Shown here in pieces: positions 31,452 through 41,458 of a stretch of 64,000 nt of DNA; within the stretch, counting starts at the first letter, position 1; every line of letters begins with the position of its first letter. Below the pieces are notes generated by a model. That model was not told the origin of the DNA, did not search any database, and worked only from the letters and a program-made list of their open reading frames with translations. The DNA comes from Luidia sarsii. Taxonomy: Eukaryota; Echinodermata; Asteroidea; Paxillosida; Luidiidae. Location of the stretch: NCBI GenBank assembly GCA_949987565.1, contig OX465105.1, forward strand, positions 23,132,653-23,196,652. The letters run 5' to 3'. Made by a program: the position numbers and the translations under genes.

Positions 31452-31720
31452 TCTGTCTGCATGAATTTGCAAACACATCTCCAAGTCGATTATCAGTCGG
31501 TGCTGTGAAATTAATTCCTTTTAAATACAGCTCAACCAAGTAAACAGAAGAAAAGGTCAAAAAGGTTCGTGCCTTCGTGGAATGTTTTTTTATTGCAATA
31601 CACTGCAGTGGTTGCCAAAACAAATGGGTTTCGAAATATGAAAAAAAAATGGTGTGAAAAAGAGGGCTAATTAGATTGTTGATTGGGAAGACCAATCAGC
31701 CGAGTTGAATAAAAATCACG

Positions 31721-31792
31721 TTCCCACACCGGGAGTCGAACCCGGGCCACGGCGGTGAGAGCGCCGGATCCTAACCGCTAGACCATATGGGA
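31721..31792 (-). tRNA. tRNA-Glu (CTC)
   Basis: Complete gene; duplicate of 30033. Confidence 0.95.
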
Positions 31793-31914
31793 TCTGTCTG
31801 CATGAGTTTCCAAACACATCTCCAAGTCGATTATCATTCGGTGCTGTGAAATTACTTACTTTTAAATACCGTTCAACCAAGTAAACAGTAGAAAAGGTCA
31901 CAGAGTCAAAGAGG

Positions 31915-32016
31915 TACGTAGAAGGCGATGGTGTTGTCCACTTTGACCTCCACAGTGAAGCGTATGGTGGGCCGGAGACAGTTCAGGTGGGAGAGCAGCT
32001 GTCGGTCCGGTCGCAT
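31915..32016 (-). pseudogene. Penelope reverse-transcriptase fragment
   Basis: Third copy of the 34-codon fragment, offset by 1688 bp from the one at 30227. Confidence 0.6.
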
Positions 32017-32116
32017 GATGAATCTCATCGAAAAATGTGTAAAAGGACTAAGTGGCACCTAGGCATATAATTGAGAAATTAATTGCCCGAAATTGGAGAG
32101 TAAACAAAGCTACAAA

Positions 32117-32192
32117 TTCCCACACCGGGAATCGAACCCCATCCACGGTGGTGAAAACGTCTCATCCTAAAAACTAGAGTCTACACCATATG
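32117..32192 (-). pseudogene. Degenerate tRNA-Glu-like copy
   Basis: Duplicate partner of 30429, differing at a few bases (GTCTCATCC). Confidence 0.75.
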
Positions 32193-32410
32193 CTATAGGA
32201 GCAGTTCACGATTTAAGACAAGCTCCTTGACACTTCCATATCATAAGTACTTTAAGGTTGCTATCTTTGGAGTTTTCTTCTGTGGAAATCAATACATGGC
32301 TTTGTTGATTGGGATGAGCGTATGAAAAGTGAGGAAAAGATCTGAACGTGTCGCTCTGGTAAAAGAAACAATTGAGTGCAGAAATCAGGAGAATTGAAAA
32401 AAATATCAAG

Positions 32411-32482
32411 TTCCCCCACCGGGAGTCGAACCCGGGCCACGGCGGTGAAAGCGCCGGATCCTAACCGCTAGACCATATGGGA
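32411..32482 (-). tRNA. tRNA-Glu (TTC) with one acceptor-stem substitution
   Basis: On plus the gene begins TTCCCCCACC instead of TTCCCACACC, giving an A-G mismatch in the middle of the acceptor stem. Otherwise intact, with a T7 terminator. Confidence 0.85.
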
Positions 32483-32782
32483 TACGTCTGACTGAGCTTG
32501 CTCCGAGTCGAGTATTATTTGGTTCTGTGAAATTACTTCCTTTTAAATATAAATCTCAAAATTTAGTGGGCCTGACGTTTCGATCCTAGCAGGACCTTTC
32601 TCAAAGGCAGAGTGACAAGGCCAAAACAGATCAAACAGAGGCCGAATTAGATTATTTATTGGGACGACGAGGGAAAAAAAGATCATAGATCTCATCGAAA
32701 AATGTGTAAAAGGACTATGGGGCACCTTGGCATTTAATTGAGAAATTGATTGCCAAAAATAGGGGAGTAAACAAAGCTACAA

Positions 32783-32855
32783 ATTCCCACACCAGGAATC
32801 GAACCCCATCCACGGTGGTGAAAACATCCAATCGTAACCACTAGAGTCTATATCA
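32783..32855 (-). pseudogene. Degenerate tRNA-Glu-like copy
   Basis: Partner of 31093 but with the full D arm (CGTAACCACTAGAG). Confidence 0.75.
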
Positions 32856-33080
32856 GAATAGAGCAGCTCGCAATTTTGGCCAAGCTCGTTGAAGCTTTCG
32901 ATTCATCCAAGCTTTACGTTTGCTTTCTATGGAGTTTTCTTCCGTCAGAACCAAAAAGGAATTTGTTGATTGGGATAAGCGATGAAAAGTGACACAAAAG
33001 GTTAAGGTGGTACGGCAGACATTGCTTTGGTAAAAGAAAGAATTGAGTGCAGAAATAAGCCGAGTTGAAAAAAGAGAAGG

Positions 33081-33152
33081 TTCCCACACCGGGAGTCGAA
33101 CCCGGGCCACGGCGGTGAGAGCGCCGGATCCTAACCGCTAGACCATATGGGA
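33081..33152 (-). tRNA. tRNA-Glu (CTC)
   Basis: Complete gene; T6 terminator. Confidence 0.95.
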
Positions 33153-33275
33153 TCTGTCTGCCTGACTTTGCAAACACATCTCCAAATCGAGTATCAGTCG
33201 GTGCTGTGAAATTACTTCCTTTTAAATACAGCTCAACCAAGTAAACAGAAGAAAAGGTCAAAGAGGTTCGTGCCT

Positions 33276-33337
33276 ATCGAACCCCGTCCACGGTGGGAAA
33301 ATGTCTTATCCTAACCACTAGAGTCTATACCATATAA
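33276..33337 (-). pseudogene. Degenerate tRNA-Glu-like copy
   Basis: Truncated T arm joined to GTGCCTATCG, as at 27951. Confidence 0.7.
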
Positions 33338-33568
33338 TTATGGAGCAGGTCACGATTTGGTCAAGCTTGTTGAAGCTTCCAATTCATCGAAGCTTTACGT
33401 TTGCTTTCTATGGAGTTTTCTTCCCTCAAAACAAATAAAGAATTTGTTGATTGGGGTAAACGATGAAAAGTGACAAAAAAGTTAAGGTGTTACGGCAGAC
33501 ATTGCTTTGTTAAAAGAAACAGTTGAGTGCTGAAATAAGGCGATCGAGTTGAAAAAAAAGAAAAAAAG

Positions 33569-33639
33569 TTCCCACACCGGGAGTCGAACCCGGGCCACGG
33601 CGGTGAGAGCGCCGGATCTAACCGCTAGACCATATGGGA
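33569..33639 (-). pseudogene. tRNA-Glu (CTC) with one-base deletion in the D region
   Basis: GGATCCTAACC has become GGATCTAACC on plus, so the tRNA loses one G between D loop and anticodon stem. All else is intact. Confidence 0.85.
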
Positions 33640-34009
33640 TCTGTCGATATAAAATTGCAAACACATGGACAGTAAAGATCAGTCGTTGCTGTGAAATTCC
33701 TTCCTTTTAAAAGCAGTTCTAACCAATAAACTGTGAAAAACCCCATTATGTTAAAGATAATTATACTTGAAATGTTTGATTGAAATACATTGGTTGCCAG
33801 AAAAAGACTACTGGCTGTCAAATACATTCAAGAAGACCATTTTTTTTATTTAAGGGATAGAGAAGAGGACTAGACCCTATTCAGCTTGTTGATGGAAACT
33901 AATACATGACTTTGTTGATTGGGATGAGCGATGAAAAGTGAGGAAGAAATCTGAACTTGTCGCTTTGGTAAAAGAAACAATTGAGAGTAGAAATGATACC
34001 AAAAACAAG

Positions 34010-34081
34010 TTCCCACACCGGGAGTCGAACCCGGGCCACGGCGGTGAAAGCGCCGGATCCTAACCGCTAGACCATATGGGA
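34010..34081 (-). tRNA. tRNA-Glu (TTC)
   Basis: Complete gene; T5 terminator after CTTG. Confidence 0.95.
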
Positions 34082-34440
34082 TCTGTCTGCCTGTGCTTGC
34101 AAACACATCTCCAAATCGATTATTAGTCGGTGCTGTGAAATTGCTTCCTTTTAAAAACAGTTCAACCAAGCACACAGAAGAAAAAGTCAAAGACGTAGGG
34201 CCTACTTGGAATGAGTTGCCTTTATTAAAATGCATTGGTTGCCAAAACAAATAGGTTTCAAATAAATTCACGAACAATTTCATTGGCGGGATAGAGAAGA
34301 GGGCTAATTAGATTGTTGATTGGGAAGACCAAGGAAAGAGATGACAGATCTCAACGAAAAATCTGTATCAGCACTCACGGGAACCTCGATTGTTTTAAGA
34401 AACTGATTGCCGGAATTAGTGGAGTAAGCAAATCTACAAA

Positions 34441-34512
34441 TTCCCATACCAGGAATCGAACCCCATCCACGGTGGTGAAAACATCTGATCCTAACCACTA
34501 GAGTCTATATCA
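34441..34512 (-). pseudogene. Degenerate tRNA-Glu-like copy
   Basis: One of the better preserved decayed copies: A-box-like CCTAACCACTAGAG and T arm present, acceptor stem unpaired. Confidence 0.75.
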
Positions 34513-34731
34513 GAATAGAGCAGCTCCCAATTTTGGTCAAGCTCGTTGAAGCTTTCGATTCATCCAAGCTTTACTTTTGCTTTCTATGGAGTTTTCTTCT
34601 ATCAAAACCAATTAAGACTTTGTTGATTGGGATAAGCGATGAAAAGTGACAAAAAAGAGTAAAGGTCAGACATTGCTTAGGTAAACGAAACAATTGAGTG
34701 GAGAAATAAGCCGAGTTGAACAAAAAGCAAG

Positions 34732-34803
34732 TTCCCACACCGGGAGTCGAACCCGGGCCACGGCGGTGAGAGCGCCGGATCCTAACCGCTAGACCATATG
34801 GGA
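34732..34803 (-). tRNA. tRNA-Glu (CTC)
   Basis: Complete gene; T5 terminator. Confidence 0.95.
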
Positions 34804-35073
34804 TCTGTCTGTATGAGCTTGCAAACACATCTCCAAGTCGATTATCAGTCGGTGCTGTGAAATTACTTCCTTTTAAATACAGCTCAACCAAGTAAACAGA
34901 AGAAAAGGTCAAAAAGGTTCGTGCCTTCGTGGAATGTTTTTTTATTGCAATACACTGCAGTGGTTGCCAAAACAAATGGGTTTCGAAATATGAGAAAAAA
35001 ATGGTGTGAAAAAAGAGGGCTAATTAGATTGTTGATTGGGAAGACCAATCAGCCGAGTTGAATAAAAATTAAG

Positions 35074-35145
35074 TTCCCACACCGGGAGTCGAACCCGGGC
35101 CACGGCGGTGAGAGCGCCGGATCCTAACCGCTAGACCATATGGGA
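35074..35145 (-). tRNA. tRNA-Glu (CTC)
   Basis: Complete gene; the flank matches that of 26339. Confidence 0.95.
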
Positions 35146-35524
35146 TGTGTCGATATCAAATTGCAAACACATGGACAGTAAAGATCAGTCGTTGCAGTGA
35201 AATTCCTTCCTTTTAAAAGCAGTTCTACCCAATAAACTGTAAAAAAACATAATGTCAAAGAGATACTTGAAATGTTTTATTGAAATACATTGGTTGCCAA
35301 AACAAGACAACTGGCTGTCAAATATATTCAAGAAGACCATTTTTTTAATTAAAGGGATAGAGAAGAGAACTAGACCCTAATCAGCTTGTTGATTGGGACG
35401 AGCAAAGAAAAGAGATATTGAATATTATCCAAAAATGTGTCAAAGAACTATTGGAGTATTTGGCACCTAGACCTTTATTTGGGAAATCCATTGCCCGAAA
35501 TATTGGAGTAATCAAAGCTACAAA

Positions 35525-35600
35525 TTGCCACACTGGGAATCGAACCCCATCCACGGTGGTGAAAACGTCTGATACTACAAACTAGAGTCTACACCATATA
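35525..35600 (-). pseudogene. Degenerate tRNA-Glu-like copy
   Basis: T arm GGGAATCGAACCCC kept; A-box decayed (CTACAAACTAGAG). Confidence 0.75.
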
Positions 35601-35820
35601 ATATAGGAGCAGCTCACGACTTTAGACAAGCTCGTTGACACTTCCATATCATCGGTGCTTTAAGATTGCTATCTTTGGAGCTTTCAGTCTGTGGAAACCA
35701 ATACATGACTTTGTTGATTGGGATGAGCGATGAAAAGTGAGGAAAAAATCTGAACTTGTCGCTTTGGTAAAAGAAACAATTGAGAGTAGAAATAAGCCGA
35801 GTTGAAAAAAAAAAATCAAG

Positions 35821-35892
35821 TTCCCACACCGGGAGTCGAACCCGGGCCACGGCGGTGAGAGCGCCGGATCCTAACCGCTAGACCATATGGGA
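35821..35892 (-). tRNA. tRNA-Glu (CTC), last of the minus arm
   Basis: Complete gene; T11 terminator. Confidence 0.95.
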
Positions 35893-36038
35893 TCTGTCTC
35901 GCATGAGTATGCAAACACATCTCCAACTCGATTATCAGTCGGTGCTGTCACGTGGTCGATTTTTTTAAAAGAAATTGATAGCCGGAATTAGTGGAGTAGG
36001 CAAACATACAAATTCCGACGACGTGAGCTGCTCCTAAA

Positions 36039-36097
36039 TTATATGGTGTAGTTTTCAGGATCAGACGTTTGAATCACCATGGATGGGATTCGATTCC
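36039..36097 (+). pseudogene. Degenerate tRNA-Glu-like copy, plus strand again
   Basis: ATATGGTGTAG, GATCAGACGTTTGAATCACC and GGGATTCGATTCC are in plus orientation, just after the second orientation switch at about 35950-36026. Confidence 0.65.
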
Positions 36098-36451
36098 ATT
36101 TTTGTAGCTTTGATTACTCCAATATTTCTGGCAATCAATATCTCAATTAAATGCCTAGGTGACCCATAGTCCTTTTACACATTTTTCGATGAGTTTCGTC
36201 ATATCTTTTCTGTGCTCGTCCCAATCAACGAGCTGATTAGTCCTCTTCTCTATCCCATCAATAACGTAAGTATGTTTTCTTGAATATATTTGACTGTCAC
36301 TATAGTCTTGTTCTAGCAATCAATGTATTTCAATAAAAACATTCCTAGTACCTTTTTTTTTTTTTTTTTTTTTACTTATCTACTGTTTGTTAGGGGAACT
36401 GCATTTCAAGGAAAGCAATTTCACAGCACCGACTGATCAATACTGTCGATG

Positions 36452-36487
36452 TCCCACGTGGCCCGGGTTCGACTGCCGGTGTGGGAA
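36452..36487 (+). pseudogene. tRNA-Glu remnant with internal deletion
   Basis: TCCCA is joined directly to CGTGGCCCGGGTTCGACTGC and GTGGGAA. The middle of the tRNA is deleted. Marks the right edge of the cluster. Confidence 0.8.
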
Positions 36488-36692
36488 CCTGCTTTTTGTT
36501 CAACTCGACTGATTTCTTATGGCGTCATTCAGTCCAGGCTTAGTGGAAAGAGGCGAACAATAACAATAGGCTTTTTGTGTGCGCCAGGTACTTTATTACG
36601 TAACACATTCTCCAATCAATCCAAACCGTTGAAATTAAAGTATACCGTTGTACCGTACCGTACATGTATATTGTAATCTGTAGCTAACATTC

Positions 36693-37909
36693 CAAGTGTG
36701 CTCGCTGGAACACGTATATACAGTTATTAAACATCGGTAAAGGTCAAAAGACTGTCACAGTTTGTGTGTTAAACCATTAAACATTCCCAAGAAGAAATCA
36801 TGCGAAGGTTTTAGCTCAAATGGTAATCTGAAAAAGCAGAAAAATGGCAAAAAAACCGTCACGGTTTTCGCACCGTTCTCGGTGTAAGAAGTAGTTTGCT
36901 ACTTGCGAGTAATAAACTATCTGTCGATGTTTGAGTAAGATTTCACGAGAAAAACAGCATCCCAGACCGTAAGATTTCAACATGAGGATTCTATCATGAC
37001 CATCTACAAACTGTGTAAATTAGAAGGAAACCTGTGGACATCGATGTTTTCCGATCTTCCCAATGTTGTACTGGGCCTTTAGCATTGCAGCAAAGAAATT
37101 TTTTTTTTTATTAAAATGATATAAATTCTTCATTTAGTCTTTGATATTAAAAGCTGGCGGGAAACTACAATTTGAAGGAACAATAATATAAACATAAGCT
37201 ATAAACCAGTGTGACAAGGCCTATATGAATATGTTTAGTCACTCAATTGTTGTTCGATCGAGTTCAGAAAAAAAATCCAGTTTTCATGTTGCTATTCCTT
37301 GCAAGTGTGCTCGCTGGTACACGCATATAAAGTTATTAAACATCGGTAAAGGTCAAAATACTGTCACAGTTTGTGTGTTAAACCATTAAACATTCCCAAG
37401 AAGAAATCATGCGAAGGTTTTAGCTCAAATGGTAATCTGAGAAAGCAGAAAAATGGCAAACAACCGTCACGGTTTTCGCACCGTTCTCGGTGTAAGAAGT
37501 AGTTTGCTAATTGCGAGTAATAAACTATCTGTCGATGTTTGAGTGAAGATTTCTCGAGAAAAAACAGCATCCCAGACCGTCAGATTTCAACATGAGGATT
37601 CTATCATGACCATCTACAAACTGTGTAAATTAGAAGGAAATCTGTGGGCATCGATGTTTTACGATCTTCCGATCTTGGGCCTTTAGCATTGCAGCAGGTA
37701 GATTTTATTTTTTTATTCAAATGATATAAATTCTTCATTTAGTCTTTGATATTAAAAGCTGGCGGGAAACTATAATTTGAAGGAACAATAATATAAACAT
37801 AAGCTATAAACCAGTGTGACTAGGCCTATATGAATATGTTTAGTCACTCAATTGTTGTTCGATCGAGTTCAGAAAAAAAATCCAGTTTTCATGTTGCTAT
37901 TCCTTGCAA
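36693..37909. repeat. Two tandem copies of a 609-bp unit
   Basis: CAAGTGTGCTCGCTGG at 36693 and 37302 begins two nearly identical copies. Each contains parts of the ACAACATTGG miniature element (CAATGTTGTACTGGGCCTTT at the end of copy 1). Confidence 0.85.
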
Positions 37910-38106
37910 TCTGTTCTTTCTTAGGAAAGCAAATGAAAAGGCAACTTTCATCGACGACTAATTTTCTGAAGAAGATCCACCCGGAAATGTCACAGTGACC
38001 AAACTACCAAATAAAGCCGTAATATTTCAGTGAAAAAAAAGAGAGAAAGAATTCGTCAAACATTCACTGGAAAATGTCTAGGGACAAGTAAAATTCCTTG
38101 ACATTG

Positions 38107-38541
38107 CTAGTCAATGAAGTAGATAGGGGTCACGCTAGTGGCAGACACCTTGGTGCGAGAAGAGTCCCTATCATAGAGGGTACACTGACCGTTGGCTGAG
38201 ACGTACACAAAGGATAAACATCCCGCATGCTTGATGCAGAAGATGCAACACTTGAAGGGGGTCTTAGCCGTCTCGGTTGTCAAGGGACTAGGGCTGCCTC
38301 TCCAGGCTATCCCGTCAAGCTTAAGGACGGAAATCGAAGACACCTCCGGGTTGGCACTGGCTGGAGTGGGAGAGGATTCGCAACAGATAGTGACGCAAAA
38401 ACTGAACTTTACGTTATTTGGGAAGACAGTCAGAATTGGTTTTATTCTGAGAAGCGAAAGATCATTAACCTGCAATTCAGTAGACCTTGGAAAAGGTCTA
38501 ATTCTAGACTGGGAGGTTTCGCTCGCACACGGCGGCCGCAT
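38107..38541 (-). CDS. Orphan PAN/apple-like domain exon (gene fragment)
   Basis: A minus-strand ORF ending in TGA whose last 90 residues fit a PAN/apple fold: LKLDGIAWRGSPSPL, then CCIFCIKHAGCLSFVYVSAN, then GQCTLYDRDS, with cysteines spaced as in extracellular ligand-binding PAN domains. Upstream residues look like intron, and the true exon probably starts near 38375-38390. No partner exons are recognised nearby, and Penelope debris adjoins on the upstream side. May be a terminal exon of a small secreted protein or a pseudogene. Confidence 0.45.
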   Translation of the reverse strand: MRPPCASETSQSRIRPFPRSTELQVNDLSLLRIKPILTVFPNNVKFSFCVTICCESSPTPASANPEVSSISVLKLDGIAWRGSPSPLTTETAKTPFKCCIFCIKHAGCLSFVYVSANGQCTLYDRDSSRTKVSATSVTPIYFID

Positions 38542-38627
38542 ACGCTTACACCCTTAAACTCCTGCCCTTCCCTTTGATCTCACCCTATACCAACCAGCTA
38601 CTTTTCCCGTTGCCCTCTGCCTGTCAT

Positions 38628-39060
38628 CCATGTCCCTGTTATTACTATCCCCTTCGTATTTGCTTTTGTCCCTGTCATTCTGCCTTTTGTCCCTGTCATT
38701 CTGCTTTTGTCCCTGTCATTTTGAGAAAGTTCCAGCTAGGATCGAAACGTCAGGCCCTCTTAATAAGTCGAGAATAAACGTAAATCAATCAGTTATAATT
38801 ACAGAGCTGACCTTAACAACCGTTCTTATATATAAGATACCTAGACAAAAAGTGATATACAAAAATGTTGCAAACTGCTTACTGACTAAAATTACCAAAA
38901 TGCAAATCTTAAAATTTAGTGGGCCTGACGTTTCGATCATAGCAGGACCTTTCTCAAAGGCAGAGTGACAAGGACAAAACAGGTACATGTACACGAAGGA
39001 AGGGGAAAGAGAGTGAATAGGACATGGATGAAAAACAAAGGACAAAGAGTAAAGTTGGTA
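38628..39060. repeat. Penelope terminal fragments, opposed pair
   Basis: A plus-strand GATCGAAACGTCAGGCCCTC (38741) faces a minus-strand copy (GTGGGCCTGACGTTTCGATC, 38917) with a tail identical to the element end at 15.65-15.8 kb, including TACACGAAGGAAGGGG. Confidence 0.75.
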
Positions 39061-39651
39061 TAGGGAGAGATTAAAGGGAAGGGCAAGGAATAGGGTAGGG
39101 ATTAGTGAGAAGAGGGGGAAAGATCAAACAGAGAAGTGTGGAGGAGTGAACACAAAAGAAGGATTATCAGAAAGCTGCACGGTGTTAGTCATTACCCTCC
39201 TGGATATTGAGACCATGTGGTTAAAAAAATCATCCACATTTTCTCACGGCTAAGACGGAAAGCATTACTAGACAAAGTTAGTTGTCATATCTACGCCTAC
39301 CTGTGAATTGACATCCAACATTAAGTAGGAACCACATCTGCAGGAACACAACAAGAAGGCGACTTGTCAATCCAAGACGACAGAGGGAGAGACGCTTGGT
39401 TGCAGACATGTTTCAAGTTTCCTGCTATTCTTGTATCCGTCAGTGGCAATAAATGCTGGCTAGCTCGATTTGGCGAGGAGTTGAATATGAAGTGCAGAAC
39501 GCAATGGTTATTCAACTCTAATATCGACGCATGGTAGCGTCAACAAGCAATGCAAATTCCCAGGCAGCTTGCACGGTCTCTCATCAAGGCAGGAGGGACA
39601 ATATGCCTGAAGCCTTCAAACTTCACGCTCACTATATGCCCCGTCTGTGCA

Positions 39652-39831
39652 GCTCCTCAACGTCAACAGGCTCTTCAACGTCAACATGCTCCCTAGCTGC
39701 CTAAAAAAAATGTCGGACAGTGTGGACCAAGCGCGCTCACTGTGCGGCACGGGTATACTACCTGACCAAAGTATTGGAGGGCTAGGAAGCATGCTGACGT
39801 TGAAGAGCCTGTTGACGCTGAGCTGAGGAGC
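39652..39831. repeat. Inverted repeat with about 50-bp arms
   Basis: GCTCCTCAACGTCAACAGGC on the left and its near-complement ending CTGAGGAGC on the right enclose about 80 bp. Found only in the first of the three segmental copies. Confidence 0.75.
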
Positions 39832-40832
39832 ACACCCGTCTCCTTCCCACCAAAAAAAGGTCAAAAGGTCACGAGCACGCGCGTCAAAAAAGGAAATTCC
39901 CCAACTTGAGTTGCGCTGAAAACAACAAGAGCCACAATGCGTTCTTGCCTTATAACTCTAGTTTTGTGGTGAGAGCGGTATTGTCGTAAAAGGATTCGGT
40001 CGTCGGTCTACATTGTCTGTAGTCAATGCAGATTAGAATTGGATTTTTAAAAATATTTTCAAGCGGAATTTCTTGTTTAGATTTTGTTTACAAAACACCG
40101 AAACGATTGATTATTCACATTTGAAAAGACCCTGGGTTAGATCGTGGGGGCTTTTACTGTACAAGCATTGAGCAGGTCCTGCAAATGGATTGTTAATTAG
40201 GACAATCCACGCATATTAATTACAGTTCAATGTAAGCGCCCTTAACACAATCGCACATTGCATGAAACCGCTAGATACGCGTACAAAGTCATGCAGTTTT
40301 ACTATAGCCATTGAAATCGCGCTGAAGCCCCTGTCCGGCGAGATTTATCATCTTTTTCGTAGAGATGATACTGTGTCTCGATGAACAGAGTTTACTATTC
40401 GTGCCTTTGAGTCGCTCCGATTGGTTTCAGAACCACACACGCTGACTAAAGAGATATTCTACTACAGCAAACACACCACTTGTTCTGCTAGTACTCTCAC
40501 CATGAAAACCCTCAAATCTTATAATTATGAAAAATACTGGTTACTGAAAATATTGAACAATACTGGTTAATGTTCTTTGATGATTTAACAAGACTAGCAA
40601 TGGGCTACATTAAGATTATTTCATGGCTGAAGTAAATTGGTAAATCAACTTATGTCATTGTTTTAATGGGTAGAGTATCGTACGGTATCGTACATGGCCG
40701 ATGCATTAATTACGCTTCTGCATTGGTAATTCTATACTATCTTTTATAACAGGATTGTATTGTGTTGTATTGTATTGTATTTATTCACAGTGTATTTTGT
40801 AAACGAGTTGCAGCATTGAAATAAATGTCCAA

Positions 40833-40856
40833 GTAATAATAATAATAATAATAATG
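40833..40856. repeat. (TAA)n microsatellite
   Basis: Eight or so TAA units. Confidence 0.85.
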
Positions 40857-40992
40857 TAACGCTTCGTTTGATCGTAAATGTGGGGCAATGGCGCCTTCAT
40901 CGAGCTGACCATGCAGGGCTTGATCGGACGATCGAGTGACCCCCTACAAGGAACTTCAAAGGCTCAAGAGTCAAATGGCCAAAGGTACTTCA

Positions 40993-41458
40993 CACTATGA
41001 ACATCTAAACCGTGAAAAGGGGGTGAAAATGTCATTCCGCCGTGAAACTAAAAAGTCACTGTGATTTCACGGTGCATTGTACAGTGAATTCACCGTGAAA
41101 ATAACCCCTTCTCTGACCTGATAAGGACATCTTTAGGTCACTAAAGAGACCTGGAAAAACCCGTGAATATCTAGGGTGGCAAGCTCCAGCCTTGGGAGAT
41201 GGCTAATTCAATTATCAGTAGGGACCATCATCCAGCCCCATAGAGGTACTGTATTGTGTCCTTCTTACCTGCCACTACCAGATACTTCTCTAGCCATTTA
41301 CCACCAGGAATGTGACCTTAGAGACCACTAGTGAAAACACCTTGAAATTGACTTGGCTAACAGTGTGCCATGAAATAGGGGTGAAAACACGGTGAATTTT
41401 CTTTTCACTGCTAAGTTACATTTTTACCCTCATTTTCACGGTTTAGATGTTCATAGTG
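40993..41458. mobile_element. CACTA-type miniature transposon, copy 1
   Basis: Ends CACTATGAACATCTAAACCG and its complement, flanked by a 3-bp TCA duplication (40990-40992, 41459-41461). Interior has many short TTTCACGGTG motifs in both orientations, like CACTA subterminal repeats. No transposase. The other two segmental copies (near 43345 and 44238) lack the element, giving empty sites. Confidence 0.8.

Larger units (their letters stand above)
21077..36510. repeat. tRNA-Glu gene cluster (two opposed arms, 26 full-length or nearly full-length copies)
   Basis: Diverged repeat units each contain a tRNA-Glu gene, a conserved 5' flank of about 110 bp (GTATTTAAAAGGAAGTAATT, then GAGATGTGTTTGCAAACTC), a 3' flank with oligo-T and TTTACCAAAGCAATG, and often a second, decayed tRNA-Glu-like sequence. 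Units run on the plus strand to 26047, on the minus strand from 26062 to about 35950, then plus again. A 1.69-kb tandem duplication lies within the minus arm (tRNAs at 30033/31721, 30722/32411, 31380/33081). Confidence 0.9.

Noticed and set aside
21302..35850. Many ORFs containing RQIPYGLAVRIRR and GSTPGVGT
   Set aside because: These are translations of the tRNA-Glu gene itself (the B-box region gives RVRLPVWE or GSTPGVGT). The recurrence is due to the tRNA copies, not a protein family.
21372..35892. Possibility that the regular repeats are a CRISPR-like array
   Set aside because: The repeats are complete tRNA genes at 270-840 bp spacing in a eukaryotic genome; no short-repeat/spacer pattern exists.
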